A DNA stretch of 64,000 nucleotides from NCBI GenBank assembly GCA_032622095.1, contig CP136061.1:124386754-124450753 (forward strand), read 5' to 3'. Origin of the DNA: Siphonodentalium dalli. Lineage: Eukaryota; Mollusca; Scaphopoda; Gadilida; Siphonodentaliidae. Numbering within the stretch: position 1 is the stretch's first letter; each line of letters begins with the position of its first letter. The notes beneath the pieces were generated by a model. That model worked only from the letters and a program-made list of their open reading frames with translations, did no database searches and was not told the DNA's origin. This document shows, piece after piece, positions 36,120 through 47,805 of the stretch. The position numbers and the translations under genes were made by a program.

Positions 36120-38182
36120 TCAATATTTCCTTTTGCTGTCATCAAGATGATAAAATATTTTATCACCGAGCTCAGGCCACTTCCAATATTTTTTGCCTGA
36201 AGGCACCATAACAGTAACATCAACGTCATCAGTTTGTCCAAGTTTCGTAATTTCACCTGGATATGACTTACTCTCGTAGTTAACGAAAACCCATGACCAA
36301 ATGTTCAAGTCGGACATTTTCGTTTTACTTGTAGTTGCTCCTTCACAATCATCAACAGATTCAACACAAGGAGATAAATCTACATGAATATGTATATCGT
36401 CAGATTCATCACTATCTATTATCTTCACAACTCGCGTCTCCACAGCATCCGATGTTTCCCCTACTATAAGGAGGTTTCTCCAATGAGATTTAACAAAAAA
36501 AAACCTTCTGCGTGTTTGGAACTGGCAAGACCATATCCCAGTGACAGTCTAGAACTGACTTGCTGATCAGAATCTCCTCATGAGGCACGAAGCTAATGTG
36601 ATTTTCCGGATTCCTCTCCACCGCAATTTTGAAGAAATCAAAAGTGGTGGAAGCCTGTCCTCGCCCACTTCGAATATATCTCCATACAGATCTCTTTACG
36701 GTTCCCCCAAACCACCAACGACACCCTTACCGTGCGATGTAGCCGTGAAATGCCATTTAATTTCAACTTTAAACTTCTCCTCCCACAATGAAATGTTAGA
36801 AAACAGAAACCTCTGTTTAAACTGTGAACTAACTCCATCGGAACAAAAATTTACTTCTTTTACAGAAGGGTATGATTCCATAATTTTGGTGAGTATGCGA
36901 GTCGTAAACTCGTATACGGTCAATTTTTCATGTTGTAGATAATCCGATACAAGAACGAAGCTCTCGCCTTCCTCAGATGGTTTATTTGAAATCCAGGCAT
37001 AACACGTGAAGAGTGTTGCTTGTGCATGACGCCAGTGTGCAGATTGTATATCGCACTGGTTTTTGATAGTAGTGTTTTCTGAGAAGTCAATTTGCACGAG
37101 AATGGTTTCACCATCCACTTCCTCTTTCAAAGTGTCCAAGTAGGAACGTTGTTGGCGCTTAACATAGACATGAAACAGGAATGATTTCAGCTGCATATTC
37201 AATTTACTAGACACCTCCTGCACACTACCTTTCAGTTCAACTTTCTCCGTTTCATTTTGCTTCCACTGAAAGTATGATATTTCCTCTGTGCTAATTGATT
37301 TAAAATCCAGTAAGTTCTCTTTGCATTCATCACATTGAAGAGTCATGCACTTTCTTGATGTTGGGTCACACACAATTGAGTTGGTGAATGATGTTATATT
37401 GTCATCAAGAGGGGCGAATTTCTTTAGTGCTGATAGGAGAAGGCGGACATTCTCATGATATATACAGAGGCAGACAGTGTGAGGCAACTGTTCATAGAGT
37501 TTCACACACTTCGGTCTCAAACTGCAAAACTTACTTCGACCGATGTTGTTGTTATCAGTGCAGAATAAGCTGTGTGCTTCAGCAAGCGACATTATCATAT
37601 ATCTCGACTGGACATATATACTTCTTTGTTTTTTTCCCCATTTTCATATGTACTTCTGATGATCACTCGATCTTTTCTTCCTGGTGCTGGTGCCATGAAA
37701 TGTTGTTGTTGTTGTAAAAGTTGATTACTTCCTCGACTAAATTTTCATCAAGTCCTTTACCACCTTTCCTCTGATCACTGTCCTCGACTACCTCAATTCC
37801 AACTTCACTTGCCAGAAGAGCTGTAAGTGCATGTCGTTTCCTTGGAGACTTCAGTAGACTCGATCTAATTTTTCTCATAGCTTTGCCTTTCGACTGTAGG
37901 CATTTGTAATAACAGTATGGTGATGTGATGCTCTCGGCTGAGGAGGATTCTCTTGGTTCAGACATGGCATTTTTTTTCTGTTTCCGATACATTTTAACTC
38001 GTTCATTCTCATTGAATCTGTGGAGTGCCCATTCGCCGCTGCACATATTAGCCTTCGCGATGTGTCTTGATTTGGCCTTTCTTTCTCTATCTTTTTCAAG
38101 GGCATCCAGATATTTGCTGGGGTCATCCTTTTTCCGGGCTCTGTACCTGACCAATTTTTCTTTATTGCTCAGAGGTATGGTC
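36120..38182 (-). pseudogene. DDE-like multi-copy transposon protein, frameshifted
   Basis: Read from an acceptor (actttccttttcag) at 38183: IPLSNKEKLVRYRARKKDD, a basic region of about 180 codons, and FYNNNNISWH. After a frame change near 37680 come APAPGRKDRVII, AHSLFCTDN, SLRPKCVKL, VCLCIYHENVRLLL, a Cys-rich CMTLQCDECK, ILVQIDFSENTTI (first Asp), QSAHWRHAQATLFT, VNFCSDGVSSQFKQ (second Asp) and WHFTATSHGKGVV. A shift near 36700 leads to GGTVKRSVWRY, and after further breaks a C-terminal tail with WSWVFVNYES, YPGEITK and KYWKWPELGD. I recognise the order DFSEN, SDG-SQFK, ATSHGKG as a repeated family of aquatic invertebrates, probably a DDE transposase. I cannot place it in a named superfamily. 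At least three frame breaks make this copy inactive. Confidence 0.65.
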
Positions 38183-38239
38183 CTGAAAAGGAAAGTATAA
38201 AGCCTATTAGTAATGAATGCACGCACAAATATAAATCAG

Positions 38240-38570
38240 GATTAGTGGCCCACCCCATATCCCTTAGAATTAAAATTTAAAATAACGTAAATATATAAAT
38301 TCGAAAACCACCTCCCCCACCCCCACCCCTACACAAAATTTGGGCATAACTCCCTTTCCTGTGCGCTTGCCAGGATTCTTGCCCTACCCCATATCGCTTA
38401 AAATTGAAATTTAAAATGACGTAAATTTATTTTCGAAAACACCTCCCTACCCCATCCCCATCCCCCCACACCCACAAAAAAATTGGGCATAACTCCCTTT
38501 ACTAGGCGCTTGCCAGAATTCTTGCCCCACCCATAGCCCGTAGAATTAAAAATTAAAATATATTCCAATG
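38240..38570. repeat. ~130-bp tandem units (GCGCTTGCCAGGATTCTTG)
   Basis: The phrases GGGCATAACTCCCTTT, GCGCTTGCCAGGATTC and TTAAAATTTAAAAT recur with ~130-bp spacing over about 2.5 units, with C-rich stretches between. The array is related to the one at 43500-43760. Confidence 0.7.
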
Positions 38571-39448
38571 AAAAAGATAAATGTTATAAAAAAAACTTTT
38601 CCACAAAAAAAAAAAATTAGAATTTTTTTTTCGCACAATTTTTCATGATATACACAGGGGGGTTAATTCACTTTTTTTCCATACAGTAGGCCGGGGTGGG
38701 TGGGTGGTTCAGCCGCGAAAAAAAGTAACTTTTTTCCAAGTGGTCACAGTTTTTTCCTCTTACAACATTTCTGCAATATAATTGCCTCAAAGTGTTCAGC
38801 ATCATTGTTATGGTATGTATGACACTTAGGTCAGGGCTTAGGGGGGGGGGGGTAGTTATTGTGGATATAGGCATAATGCTTCTCAGAAATCCCGGTTAGA
38901 AACCAACACTCACAATTTCGTCTTTTGCATCAGATCACATTGTCAAGTACCAACGCCACTGGTTCAAGATGAAAATGGACAGTTATGACACCCATGATTA
39001 AAGTAAATACAAATGAATAAAGCTATTCATTTATATCATTAATGTTTACTCATTAGGGTGGATACACACATGCATGTAATGTCTGTATGTAAAATACATG
39101 TATTTTACATGGCCACACCAATAATTGACAACATTAGTCACCTGCGCTCAAGAGGTTCATTGTTAACAGGCCAGACAAGTGAGTAGTGATAACCGAAGTA
39201 AAACTGTCTGCTATCAGGACATTTAAGGCCAATCCAAAACATGTTTTCTCTTACGGGTGCGGAAATTAGCCAAGTCTATGTGATATCTGGCATTTTATTA
39301 ATGCACACACAACAGAAGCGACACGTCTGGAATATACAGGCTTGATATTGAACAATTTCGACCATGCTTGTTTTGCGTGGGGTCGCGAAAGTTTCAAATC
39401 GCTAAGGGACTTAATTGAATGCATCGGTCGGAATAAACTGGGAAAAAA
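38571..39448. other. Intronic spacer
   Basis: Contains A-rich and G-rich homopolymer runs (about 38600 and 38840) and no supported gene. Confidence 0.4.
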
Positions 39449-39456
39449 GGTACAAT

Positions 39457-40534
39457 CAGTGTTCACGCTGTCGGTAGCCAAATTAGCCAATGGCTAATAT
39501 TTTTTGAATTTGGCTAATAAAAATTTCATTTGGCTAAACTTTTGGCTAAACTTTTTTTGAACCCAAATGGAGACTGAAAGCATGGAGCCAGAAAGCTAAT
39601 TAATAAAAGCGCTCAATAGATCGACATTCAAGACGAAGTTAGGTGACGAAAGTATTTCATTATTTTCGTACTTATGAAATATCGTACAAAGGGAAATCCG
39701 ATCGACAACTCTATCAACCAAGCGATCACAAAGTGATATGCAATCATCTTTAGTTTTCACAAGACGGACATTCAAAGACGCATGGACATTAAACCGACCA
39801 TGGTTGAATTATGACAATGTGAAGAAAGCAATGTTTTGTAAAGTGCATTGACGCCGGTATATAAGCAATTTGTTCGTAACAGGCTGTTTTAATCTGGAGA
39901 AAGATTACGTCACTCTGCACGAAGCAGCAAAAGGTCATTATTTTATTTTTACATTTAATCCCATAATCCCCCATTCAGCCCATTGTCTGTCTGGTCACTC
40001 ACGGCGCGCCTGCACAATGCATGTTTATGTTGACATTGTATTTATGACGGTCGAGGTTTATGAGCACCAAGCGTAAGACAATAGCTTAATCAGCCAAATG
40101 TGAATCACGACAGATATGTTGTGGCTATTTGTCGTCAATACCGATACAGTCAAAATAATATGCATGCTTTTATGACAGATTGTAATTTGACAATTAAAAA
40201 ATAATGACATTAAGAAGGACAATCCCGGGTTACCCCCCCCCCCCCACAATCACTCTTTCACATAAAGATTAATAAATTTTTAATAAATGATATATATAAA
40301 AATACTTCTAGTTCATCAAAATTATTTAAATTATTGTGTATTTTACCTGTGTCTGTTAGATTTTACGTTTTAGTCATTAATTGTGAACCGACCAGAAAAC
40401 GATGATTTAATTTGGCCAAATTTTTTGTTAATTTTGCCAAAAAACATTTGGCTAAAGTTTTTTTCATTTGGCTATAAAATTTTCATTTGGCTAAACTTTT
40501 GGCTAAAGTTTTTTTCGGTCCAGCGTGAACACTG
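39457..40534 (-). mobile_element. Non-autonomous hAT element, copy 2, perfect 8-bp TSD
   Basis: Reverse complement of the element at 10004-11191. The termini are CAGTGTTCACGCTG and CAGCGTGAACACTG, flanked by the 8-bp direct repeat GGTACAAT (39449-39456 and 40535-40542). It is about 110 bp shorter than copy 1 and differs in the homopolymer (C here) and in the TTGGCTAAA subterminal repeats. No transposase. Confidence 0.93.
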
Positions 40535-40542
40535 GGTACAAT

Positions 40543-41368
40543 ATAATGTTTTAGTTGAATAGCTCAGAGTTAGCCACACCGCCTGGTAGCTTTCAGGATC
40601 ACATATAGCCCCAATCTGGTGGAAATCCTGATCCACCACTGCTATGAATATCAAGAGAGGATTGGGAATTATTTAAATAGAACGTCCACCATATGGGTTA
40701 TCCCACGAACAAATATTTTAAGTGGCCTGGCGACTCAGTCTAAGATAGCGGTTTATCTATATTCCGACTTAATTGGAACTAGAACCAAGTGCAGTCAACA
40801 CGTCGGCAATGATTGGGTTGTCAGTGGACACATATTGCATTGTCTGTATGATCCATGTAAAACACCAAATACACGATAATTACATAGATTACATTCATGT
40901 GTGTTTCCACCCTTAGACCCGATCAGACAGCATAAGAGGCAAAACATGGAAATCCCATCATACTAGAAAGTATTGAATGCTATTTAAAGCCACATCCAGA
41001 TTTTTTTTTGATTTTTTAGTTTAATTTATTGTTTTTTTGACACAATTTCACATCAAAGCCATATGATTGCTGATCAATCTGTTAAACGCCATGTTGTCAG
41101 ATGGTATAAGATCGTGTGGGTCCATTACTATTTAGCATAAATGTTTTGCCTAAATTTGTATTTTATATTTTCGATACAGTTGTATTTAAAGTGATTACAG
41201 ACAAGCATTGGAAATATGGTAAAATGTTCATATAACTTGTTTACAAGTCATGAATCAATTGATAAACAAAAACAAACAGGATAACAATGGGTGCTGCAGG
41301 TTTATACGATTCTTACCTGTTCTCAGACTTTATAACTGAAACAAATACCAAGCCTAAATGGTGTGAGA
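40543..41368. other. Intronic spacer
   Basis: No gene or repeat boundary was recognised. Confidence 0.4.
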
Positions 41369-42022
41369 CTACAGATTTTTAGGTAAATGTGGGTGGGTAC
41401 CCTGCATGAAATTTGAAAAAAAAAATCCTTCAAATAAGGGGTGATTTGGCTGGATTTGGAGGTAAAAAGGGGGTGGGTACCCCGCATGAAATAGGCAGAG
41501 GTTCACGGAGCTGATTAACGATTTGTTGTCTTTTCCGGTTTTTCGCACAGAAAACATTCTTCCACTTTGTCTTTCTTCTGATATTGGTCGCGCTGATTCG
41601 GAAACTCATCCTTTGAAACATGTTTTCTTTTTATTGCTCTATCAAGGCGACTTTTCGAATAGTCAAGACGACATGATGTGTGGTATAATGCCGAGTTGTT
41701 AAGCAATGTCGATTGAATGCCGTTCCCGTCATCGAGAGATTTTTATTGACTGTGGAAGACATACCACATCCATAAAGTTGGATAACTCATTATCAATCGC
41801 TCGATATGCAGCACCAACATCTGTCCTTTTTGAATTGAGTGGTTCACACAACTTCTCATCTTTATTTTCTTGGCAGAACAGGCACTTTGACCAGTCTGTT
41901 TCCTCTAATGGCCTTATTGTTGTTTCTGGTATCAGGCTCTGATTGACCTCGGAGAATTGAATGAAATAGCTGATGTATGGTACTAAGGTCATAGATCTGT
42001 ACGTTAATAGCGAAATGTGCAT
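41369..42022 (-). pseudogene. N-terminal zinc-finger part of the PIN/XPG-like transposon-type gene
   Basis: Minus-strand frames read DWSKCLFCQENKDEKL, KRTDVGAAYRAID and NFMDVVCLPQSIK. After a one-base shift near 41725 come DDGNGIQSTLLNNSALYHTS, CRLDYSKSRLDRAIKRK and ECFLCEKPEK. This is the usual N-terminal region (C-x2-C and H-C pairs) of the same family as the remnant at 25411-29513, on the same strand and in the correct order. The central part of the protein is missing in between. Either one gene has been spread over 16.6 kb by insertions, or there are two separate broken copies. The downstream part near 41450 has a duplicated GGGTACCC/GCATGAAAT phrase. Confidence 0.65.
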
Positions 42023-42044
42023 AATTTATCACCGAATGCGCATA

Positions 42045-42368
42045 AGATTGTCCACTTATAAATGGACAATCGGTACCTAAAAACACTTCTTCGAATATTT
42101 CCGTTATTTCGTCAACAACTCTTCTTCAAATATCTCCGTTATTTCGTCAAAAGCACTTCTTCTCATACAAATCACCGTTATTTAGCAAATTAATATTATT
42201 TATAGAGTTATTGCCCTTCATATTAAATATGAAGCTAACATGCAGGATTAGCAAAACATGTCTTCATTTAGTGGACAATCCCGAGCTCGCGTGCCACGCG
42301 TGGTTGGGTTGTCCATTTATTAATGACCATTTTATGTACCGATTGTCCATTTATAAGTGGACAATCCT
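42045..42368. mobile_element. 324-bp MITE with self-palindromic TIRs
   Basis: The ends are AGATTGTCCACTTATAAATG followed by GACAATCGGTAC, and the inverted copy at 42336-42368. Each terminal repeat is itself a palindrome (ATTGTCCA and TGGACAAT around TTATAA). The interior has three ~38-bp tandem units around CTTCTTCGAATATTTCCG (42085-42185). No target duplication could be fixed. Confidence 0.75.
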
Positions 42369-42579
42369 TGAAGAATTGCCTGTAATTTATAGTGATATAT
42401 AATCTTAACGGGTATGGCTCATTGGAGCTTCCGAATTATCTCCACGTAATTTGGAAGGAGATATAAGATATGTGGAAAATATACGAAATGTTGATATATA
42501 CCGGCTTGATGGGTGTAAAAATAAAATACTTTACATGATCACAACCATTTTCCAGATTTTTGAATTTTTCGCACAGAAG

Positions 42580-42850
42580 TGAAATAAACGTTCATTATTT
42601 CCACCATATCAGGAATAGACTAATGCAGAACGCTATTTTCTGTTCCATGCCGTGGAAATGGCTGTTTTTTTGTTTGGTAACCAAACATCATTCTCAAAGT
42701 TTTAATTTTTATGACTTCAATGCATCTTTCTGGGACACATAATGATCATAGAAAGGTAGTTCCAGTATTTATCAAACTATTTTGATACTGGGAAAAATTC
42801 AAAAGTGAATATTATTAGATGTATTTTGGAGCGAAAACTTCTAAATGGCT
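42580..42850 (-). repeat. Inverted copy of the 6010-6265 dispersed repeat
   Basis: It shares ccatatcaggaatagac, agaaaggtagtt and tgtattttggagcg with the reverse complement of 6010-6265. Confidence 0.6.
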
Positions 42851-43499
42851 TTAAGACTCACAATAGACAATAAGTTTTCAACTTTGCCACACACAGGTGA
42901 TCAGAATACATTAATATATGAATAAATAATACTATGTAGACTTCATATGCATTGGAATGACCTGTTGAAATAACAGAAATTATCGCCCCGTGAGGAAAAA
43001 ACCTGTGTCTCATGTTCTGACGGCATATACCAATAAAGAGCTATATTTTTATATTGTGACAGATGCAAGTATATATATTCGGGATTATTTACTTGCTGAT
43101 TTGGCAAATCAGTCGAATGGGAATCTGTAATAAGTAAATTGTGGCAACCCAAGGATTTTGGGAAACATTTTGCGTCTCCCGTCGCATCCATCTTTTGCCG
43201 TATTCTGCGTTCTTACATTAGTCACACCTGTGAAAGTAATTAAGACATTTCACTATAATACATATAACCAACGCAGATATATCAATACGAGCGATGGGGT
43301 ACTTAAGCTTTTAGAGAGTATATTCCTTCAAAGGTGATTCTCAGAAAAAAACTCCCCCTTAAAGAAACTCATGAAATCCGCTAGAACATAAACGGATACC
43401 AAGAATATGGCCGCATTCTTGTTCTTATGCGTTTCCCATTAATAATGAATTCACTTTCCCCACCCTTAACACCATATCTCGAATAACATTTGGGTAGCG

Positions 43500-43760
43500 T
43501 TTTCTTTCTAGGCGCAAGAGACATAACACCACATGTCAAATAAAAACTTGGGCAGCGTTCTCTTACCTAGGCGCTTGCCAGGACTAATTTCACCACCCAT
43601 AACACCATATGTCAAATAAAATTTGGGCAGCGTTTTCTTTCCAAGGCGCTTGCCAGGAATAATTTCACCACCCATAACACCATATGTCAAATAAAATTTG
43701 GGCCGCGTTCTCTTTCCTAGGCGCTTGTCAGGAAATCTTGCCCCACCAATAAGTGAATAA
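43500..43760. repeat. ~79-bp tandem repeat, about three units
   Basis: Units share TAGGCGCTTGCCAGGA, TTTCACCACCCATAACACC and ATGTCAAATAAAATTTGGGC. An open frame across it is produced by the repetition and is not a gene. Confidence 0.8.
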
Positions 43761-43764
43761 CACC

Positions 43765-44560
43765 ATACATCAAAACAACTTTGGGCAGCATAATGTCCTT
43801 TCTTATAAATACACTTACCGAGAAGACCCCAACTATAACGCCATACATAACATAATGTCAATGAAATGCTATATATTTTCCTTAATAGTGTAGAGACATG
43901 CCAATAACAACACCAGTTGATCTTTGTGTGGAGACATGGACTATATACGTTCGAACAATGGATTATATAAGAAACCTTGTTATTGATTAGCAACCATCAG
44001 TTAGTTGATGACATCAAGACGACCGCGACGTCATGGTGACAAGGACCAGACCAACTAAGACTCTGGGTTAACTTCAGGAGGCACATCTCTCTTTTGGGTT
44101 GATATGATGAATGTCCATTTTACATAAACTACTATATCGTATTGTATTAAGACAATGTTTCATTGTCGAACATCAGATGGAGTTCTCATGAAAGAATATC
44201 GTATGACATAAAGTGGCTAGAATAGGTCCTGAAATATGCATAGAAAGCTACAAAATGTACTTACCATTTTATGCGAACTGTGATACTTCAACAATTGTCA
44301 CATGTCTGCGAAAAAATACTTGTTGCAAGATTTCCGCTATGAAAAAGTTCAATAAAACGCAAAAAAAGGATATCTTGGCGGCCATCTTGTTTGTTTTGTC
44401 CGCCATTTTGTCCGCCATTTTCCACAACAAGCGGTAAAGTCAATGTGTTAATAACGCCCAACGTGCACACTTTGTTAAAACATGTAATTTAAACAATATT
44501 TTGTCTTCTAATGTGTTATATAGTAGTGCAAAAAAGAAATTGCACTTCCACAAAAAGCGA
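43765..44560. other. Intronic spacer with ATGGC motifs
   Basis: No gene. Three GCCATNTTG-type motifs cluster at 44375-44425. Confidence 0.4.
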
Positions 44561-44569
44561 ATTTGGCAT

Positions 44570-44710
44570 TTTTGGCGGCCATGTTGTTCGGTGGTTACCA
44601 TGGCAACCATGGGCTCTCCCTAGCTTTGCATGATATCCAAATCCACAATATATCACCTCAGGATGTTGTACACAAAGTTTGTTACTTTTACCATAAAATG
44701 CACGATTCAG
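44570..44710. repeat. Inverted copy of the 23925-24060 repeat
   Basis: It contains ttaccatggcaaccatgggc and tgcatgatatccaaatcc, matching the reverse complement of the other copy. Confidence 0.6.
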
Positions 44711-45038
44711 CCGCCCTACTATATATGAATCTCCATATATGGAGGATAATAAAGATATATATATGTTACAATGATTGTGTACAAACTTGCAAGCAGGAAC
44801 ACAAGTACAGAGAACTGCATCAGCCAAACTTACATACAGGCTGCCCCTTTCTGTCGACCGAGTGTACATGTAAGTGTCGCGTCATGGAAGGTTATACCCA
44901 GTCCACCCTAGTCACATTTATATCCATCCGAATCGCATTTGATTCTGGTGTAATTTTGTTGACAGACCACATTCGGTGTCTACGTTGTGCTTTAGTATGT
45001 GATAAACTGCCGAAATTATGGGATAATCACACACTCAC

Positions 45039-45167
45039 CTGTATTTTGCGTAACCCAGAACGGAAAAGAGTGCCGTTTCCATAGAAACAACGCCACCATT
45101 CCTACCACAAATAACACTGAGATAACAGCCATCGTGACTATGACGGCCAACGAGATCGGGTCTTCAC
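45039..45167 (-). CDS. IL-17-receptor-like protein, transmembrane exon
   Basis: A 129-bp exon with acceptor tgcgcctttcag and donor ACAG/gtgagt. Read in phase 1 it encodes EDPISLAVIVTMAVISV then LFVVGMVALFLWKR and HSFPFWVTQNT. This is one hydrophobic membrane-spanning helix of about 23 residues followed by a basic stop-transfer sequence, giving a type I topology. Both borders are phase 1. It joins without a frame change to the exon at 47806-47950 upstream and to the SEFIR-like exon at 22981-23630 downstream. It is the strongest reason to read those pieces as one receptor gene. Confidence 0.7.
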
Positions 45168-45547
45168 CTGAAAGGCGCAACATTTAGATACATAGCCCAC
45201 GTATTTATGGACGCATTATGGAAGCATGCCCTTCCCATCAAACACAAAACAAGTTTTAAATTTTCATTCAACGGATGTAATATGCGATTTTTGTCCCAAA
45301 TAATGTGCTGCCCAGTTAGATACAATATGCGGCCCACAAATTATATTTCATGTTACTCTTCGACGGTTTATATACAAAAGAAGCAAACCGAAATGTTCAA
45401 TTGGTCGCTATTCTATTTTGTCAGGTTTCATGTACATGTATACATTCATATATTTACATACTAAGTGTTGTCATCACTAAATCCAGCATTCTGATTGGTC
45501 GGAGCCCACGTGGCTAGTTGCAGTTATTTCTCGGTGAATGCGAACCA

Positions 45548-45595
45548 GCTCATAACAACATCGATACGTCAGCTCATAACAACATCGATACGTCA
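45548..45595 (+). repeat. 24-bp exact tandem duplication
   Basis: Two consecutive exact copies of the unit beginning agctcataacaacatcgata. Confidence 0.85.
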
Positions 45596-45796
45596 TTTGG
45601 GTCTGGAAAGACGAACGCGTAATGTTTTGGGCGCATTTGGATTCGCGCAGGATTGACTTAATAAATCATCGGGTTTCAATTGTTCCTGTTAACTTTTGCC
45701 AAGGGTGCTATGGGTTATTTTGGGCTGGTTTTGTCACGATACACTTTTCGATTTAAATACATTTACAAAAGTGGCTTTTTCGCTAAATGTATATAA

Positions 45797-45960
45797 ATAT
45801 AAGGATTAACTGTCATGCGGACTGTTTTTATGGAAATGTAACCGTGAGGTAAGTGGTCATAACTTGTATGTAAAACCCTTCGGGTTTTACACAAGTTATG
45901 ACCACTTACCTCACGATTACATCTCCATAAAAACAGTCCACATGACAGTTAATCCTTATA
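45797..45960. repeat. Near-perfect 164-bp hairpin
   Basis: Two arms of about 79 bp (taaggattaactgtcatg ... ggtcataactt and its complement) meet at AAAACCC-TTCG-GGTTTT with almost no loop. Only a few mismatches are seen. It is probably a recent palindromic MITE in the intron of the receptor-like gene. Confidence 0.9.
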
Positions 45961-45969
45961 TGACTGTAA

Positions 45970-47800
45970 GTCAACTCACTGACTTTTACAGTACATCGAG
46001 TCAGCTCGTACCGTAGCTGTCGCCGTTTGTGAAGAAGTGAACTTTTGCATAATTCTCAGAAACTAAGTCAACCTCGTACCCTGAGTCATTGATTTTACAG
46101 TTTCATAGATTAAGCCAATTCGTCGACCTTCAAGTTGATATACTGAGTCATTCCTACCCTGTTATACACACACCGACCGTGTCTTTGTGAAGTGTCTAAC
46201 TGTGTCTTACCTATCCTTATCCATGCGCAGAGAAGTGGATTCTCGATACATTACGCTCTATGGATGTTTACTGCTACGTTGATCTGGTCGTGACAATGGA
46301 GCTATGGGGATATTTCGCGGAACAACACATTTCGGGCTTCACGCGATGCGAGTTATTTTTGGTCCGCATTTAGAGGTGTTCTTGTGTGGTGAATGAGAAA
46401 CCTGCAGTGATAATATTTTGCCGTAGTTGTAACAATTTTGAAGATTTAGTTGTATAGTGATGTGAAACACTTCGGTAGGGTGATCAAATTGAAATGGAGA
46501 ATAATTTTGCTCAGAATTTTTATTTTTACGAATATTGTATAATCCAAATTGAAAACGCACGCCGTCATTCTTATATATCAATTAAATGCAGTGAGTCTCG
46601 ATGACAAAATTTATTTCGTTTGTTTATCGCCGATAGTTGCGTCCCGAATCGAGAAGTAAATATTTACAATTGGGCATATTTCAGATGATGTTTTCTGTGG
46701 AGTGGTAAGGTTGATTTGCTTGAGATTTTCGGCAATGTTAATAGAATGCCACATTCCTCCAGTTGGCATAGTGCCTGAATACTAACTGATCAGTTTCTTG
46801 CACCCAAACAAGTCCATAATATGTCTTTAACGGAATTCTGGGGTGGTGCATTCATGAAACCGATATATTTTATATTATATAATTTATATATATGCCTAAT
46901 AATATGATCTTGAGGGCGTTACCATTTCTGATTATGGTTTTCTTGTTATTGCTGCTTTTTCGGGTAGTGGAGTAGCTCAGATTATTGGCTCTGGTTAAAT
47001 TTGACAATTTAATTAGTCGTTTTTCGCTTATATATATAGGGCGTCACTCGTCGGCGCATGGCATATGGTTTAACTAACTGGTATATGGAATTGTATGATA
47101 TGACAGGTTGCCAGTCTGCTCTGTCCGTCGGTTAACCAGGAGAGTTTCCAACGGTCTGTTGAATGTATTTCAGGAAACGACAAGTTCTTTTTATGACTGA
47201 TGGTCGAGAATTCTGTTAATCTTTTTCTCAATTTCAATAACGAATAGCGTGATGTATTAAAAATTGGAAATAGATCCTCGCGTTCTGTGTCAGTTATTAC
47301 ACTCTATGAGGTAATGTAGTTCATCATCACCCAATTTCCTTGATTAATATACAAAGTGTGCAAATTCTTTCTTCTTTTGGTACATTTAGGAACTATGTGT
47401 CTGTAGCCTAAATAAAAGCAGAGTGTACGAAATTACTTAGTTGACTCAGCTGGAATTTACGTGTTGACTCATAATCGGGTTCGGGGATTACGAACTAGTC
47501 AGGGTGCGAAATGACTTACGCCGAGAATAGGAAGACATCTACGTTTTTCTATGATTTTCGGTGAAACGTAAGTTAAATTATGGGAGTGGTCTTGTCGAAT
47601 AATTCGACAGAATATTGAACAACTACTATACATAACAGACGACTGCTTGAAAAGATATAACGCAGTCGACTCACTTGGCATGTCACGCAGACGTTATATA
47701 TCGTCTTATATTGAATTTTGCAAAATCCATTGCTCCGACTAGAATCCATTGGGAGTAAGCGTGTATGCCGCCATTGTAAAGAAGTGAGAAAAAAATGTCG
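45970..47800. other. Intronic stretch
   Basis: No supported gene or element. Repeated GAGTCA-type phrases lie near 45960-46170. Confidence 0.4.
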
Positions 47801-47805
47801 TTTAC

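Larger units (their letters stand above)
23631..45038 (-). other. 21.4-kb intron of the IL-17-receptor-like gene
   Basis: The intron is defined by the donor ACAG/gtgagt at 45038 and the acceptor at 23631, both phase 1. It contains two decayed transposon-type genes, a long inverted repeat, a hAT element and many smaller repeats, all listed separately. Confidence 0.6.

Noticed and set aside
43508-43993. 161-codon minus-strand frame with internal repeats
   Set aside because: It follows the ~79-bp tandem array. The repeat length nearly fits the frame by chance and no domain is seen.
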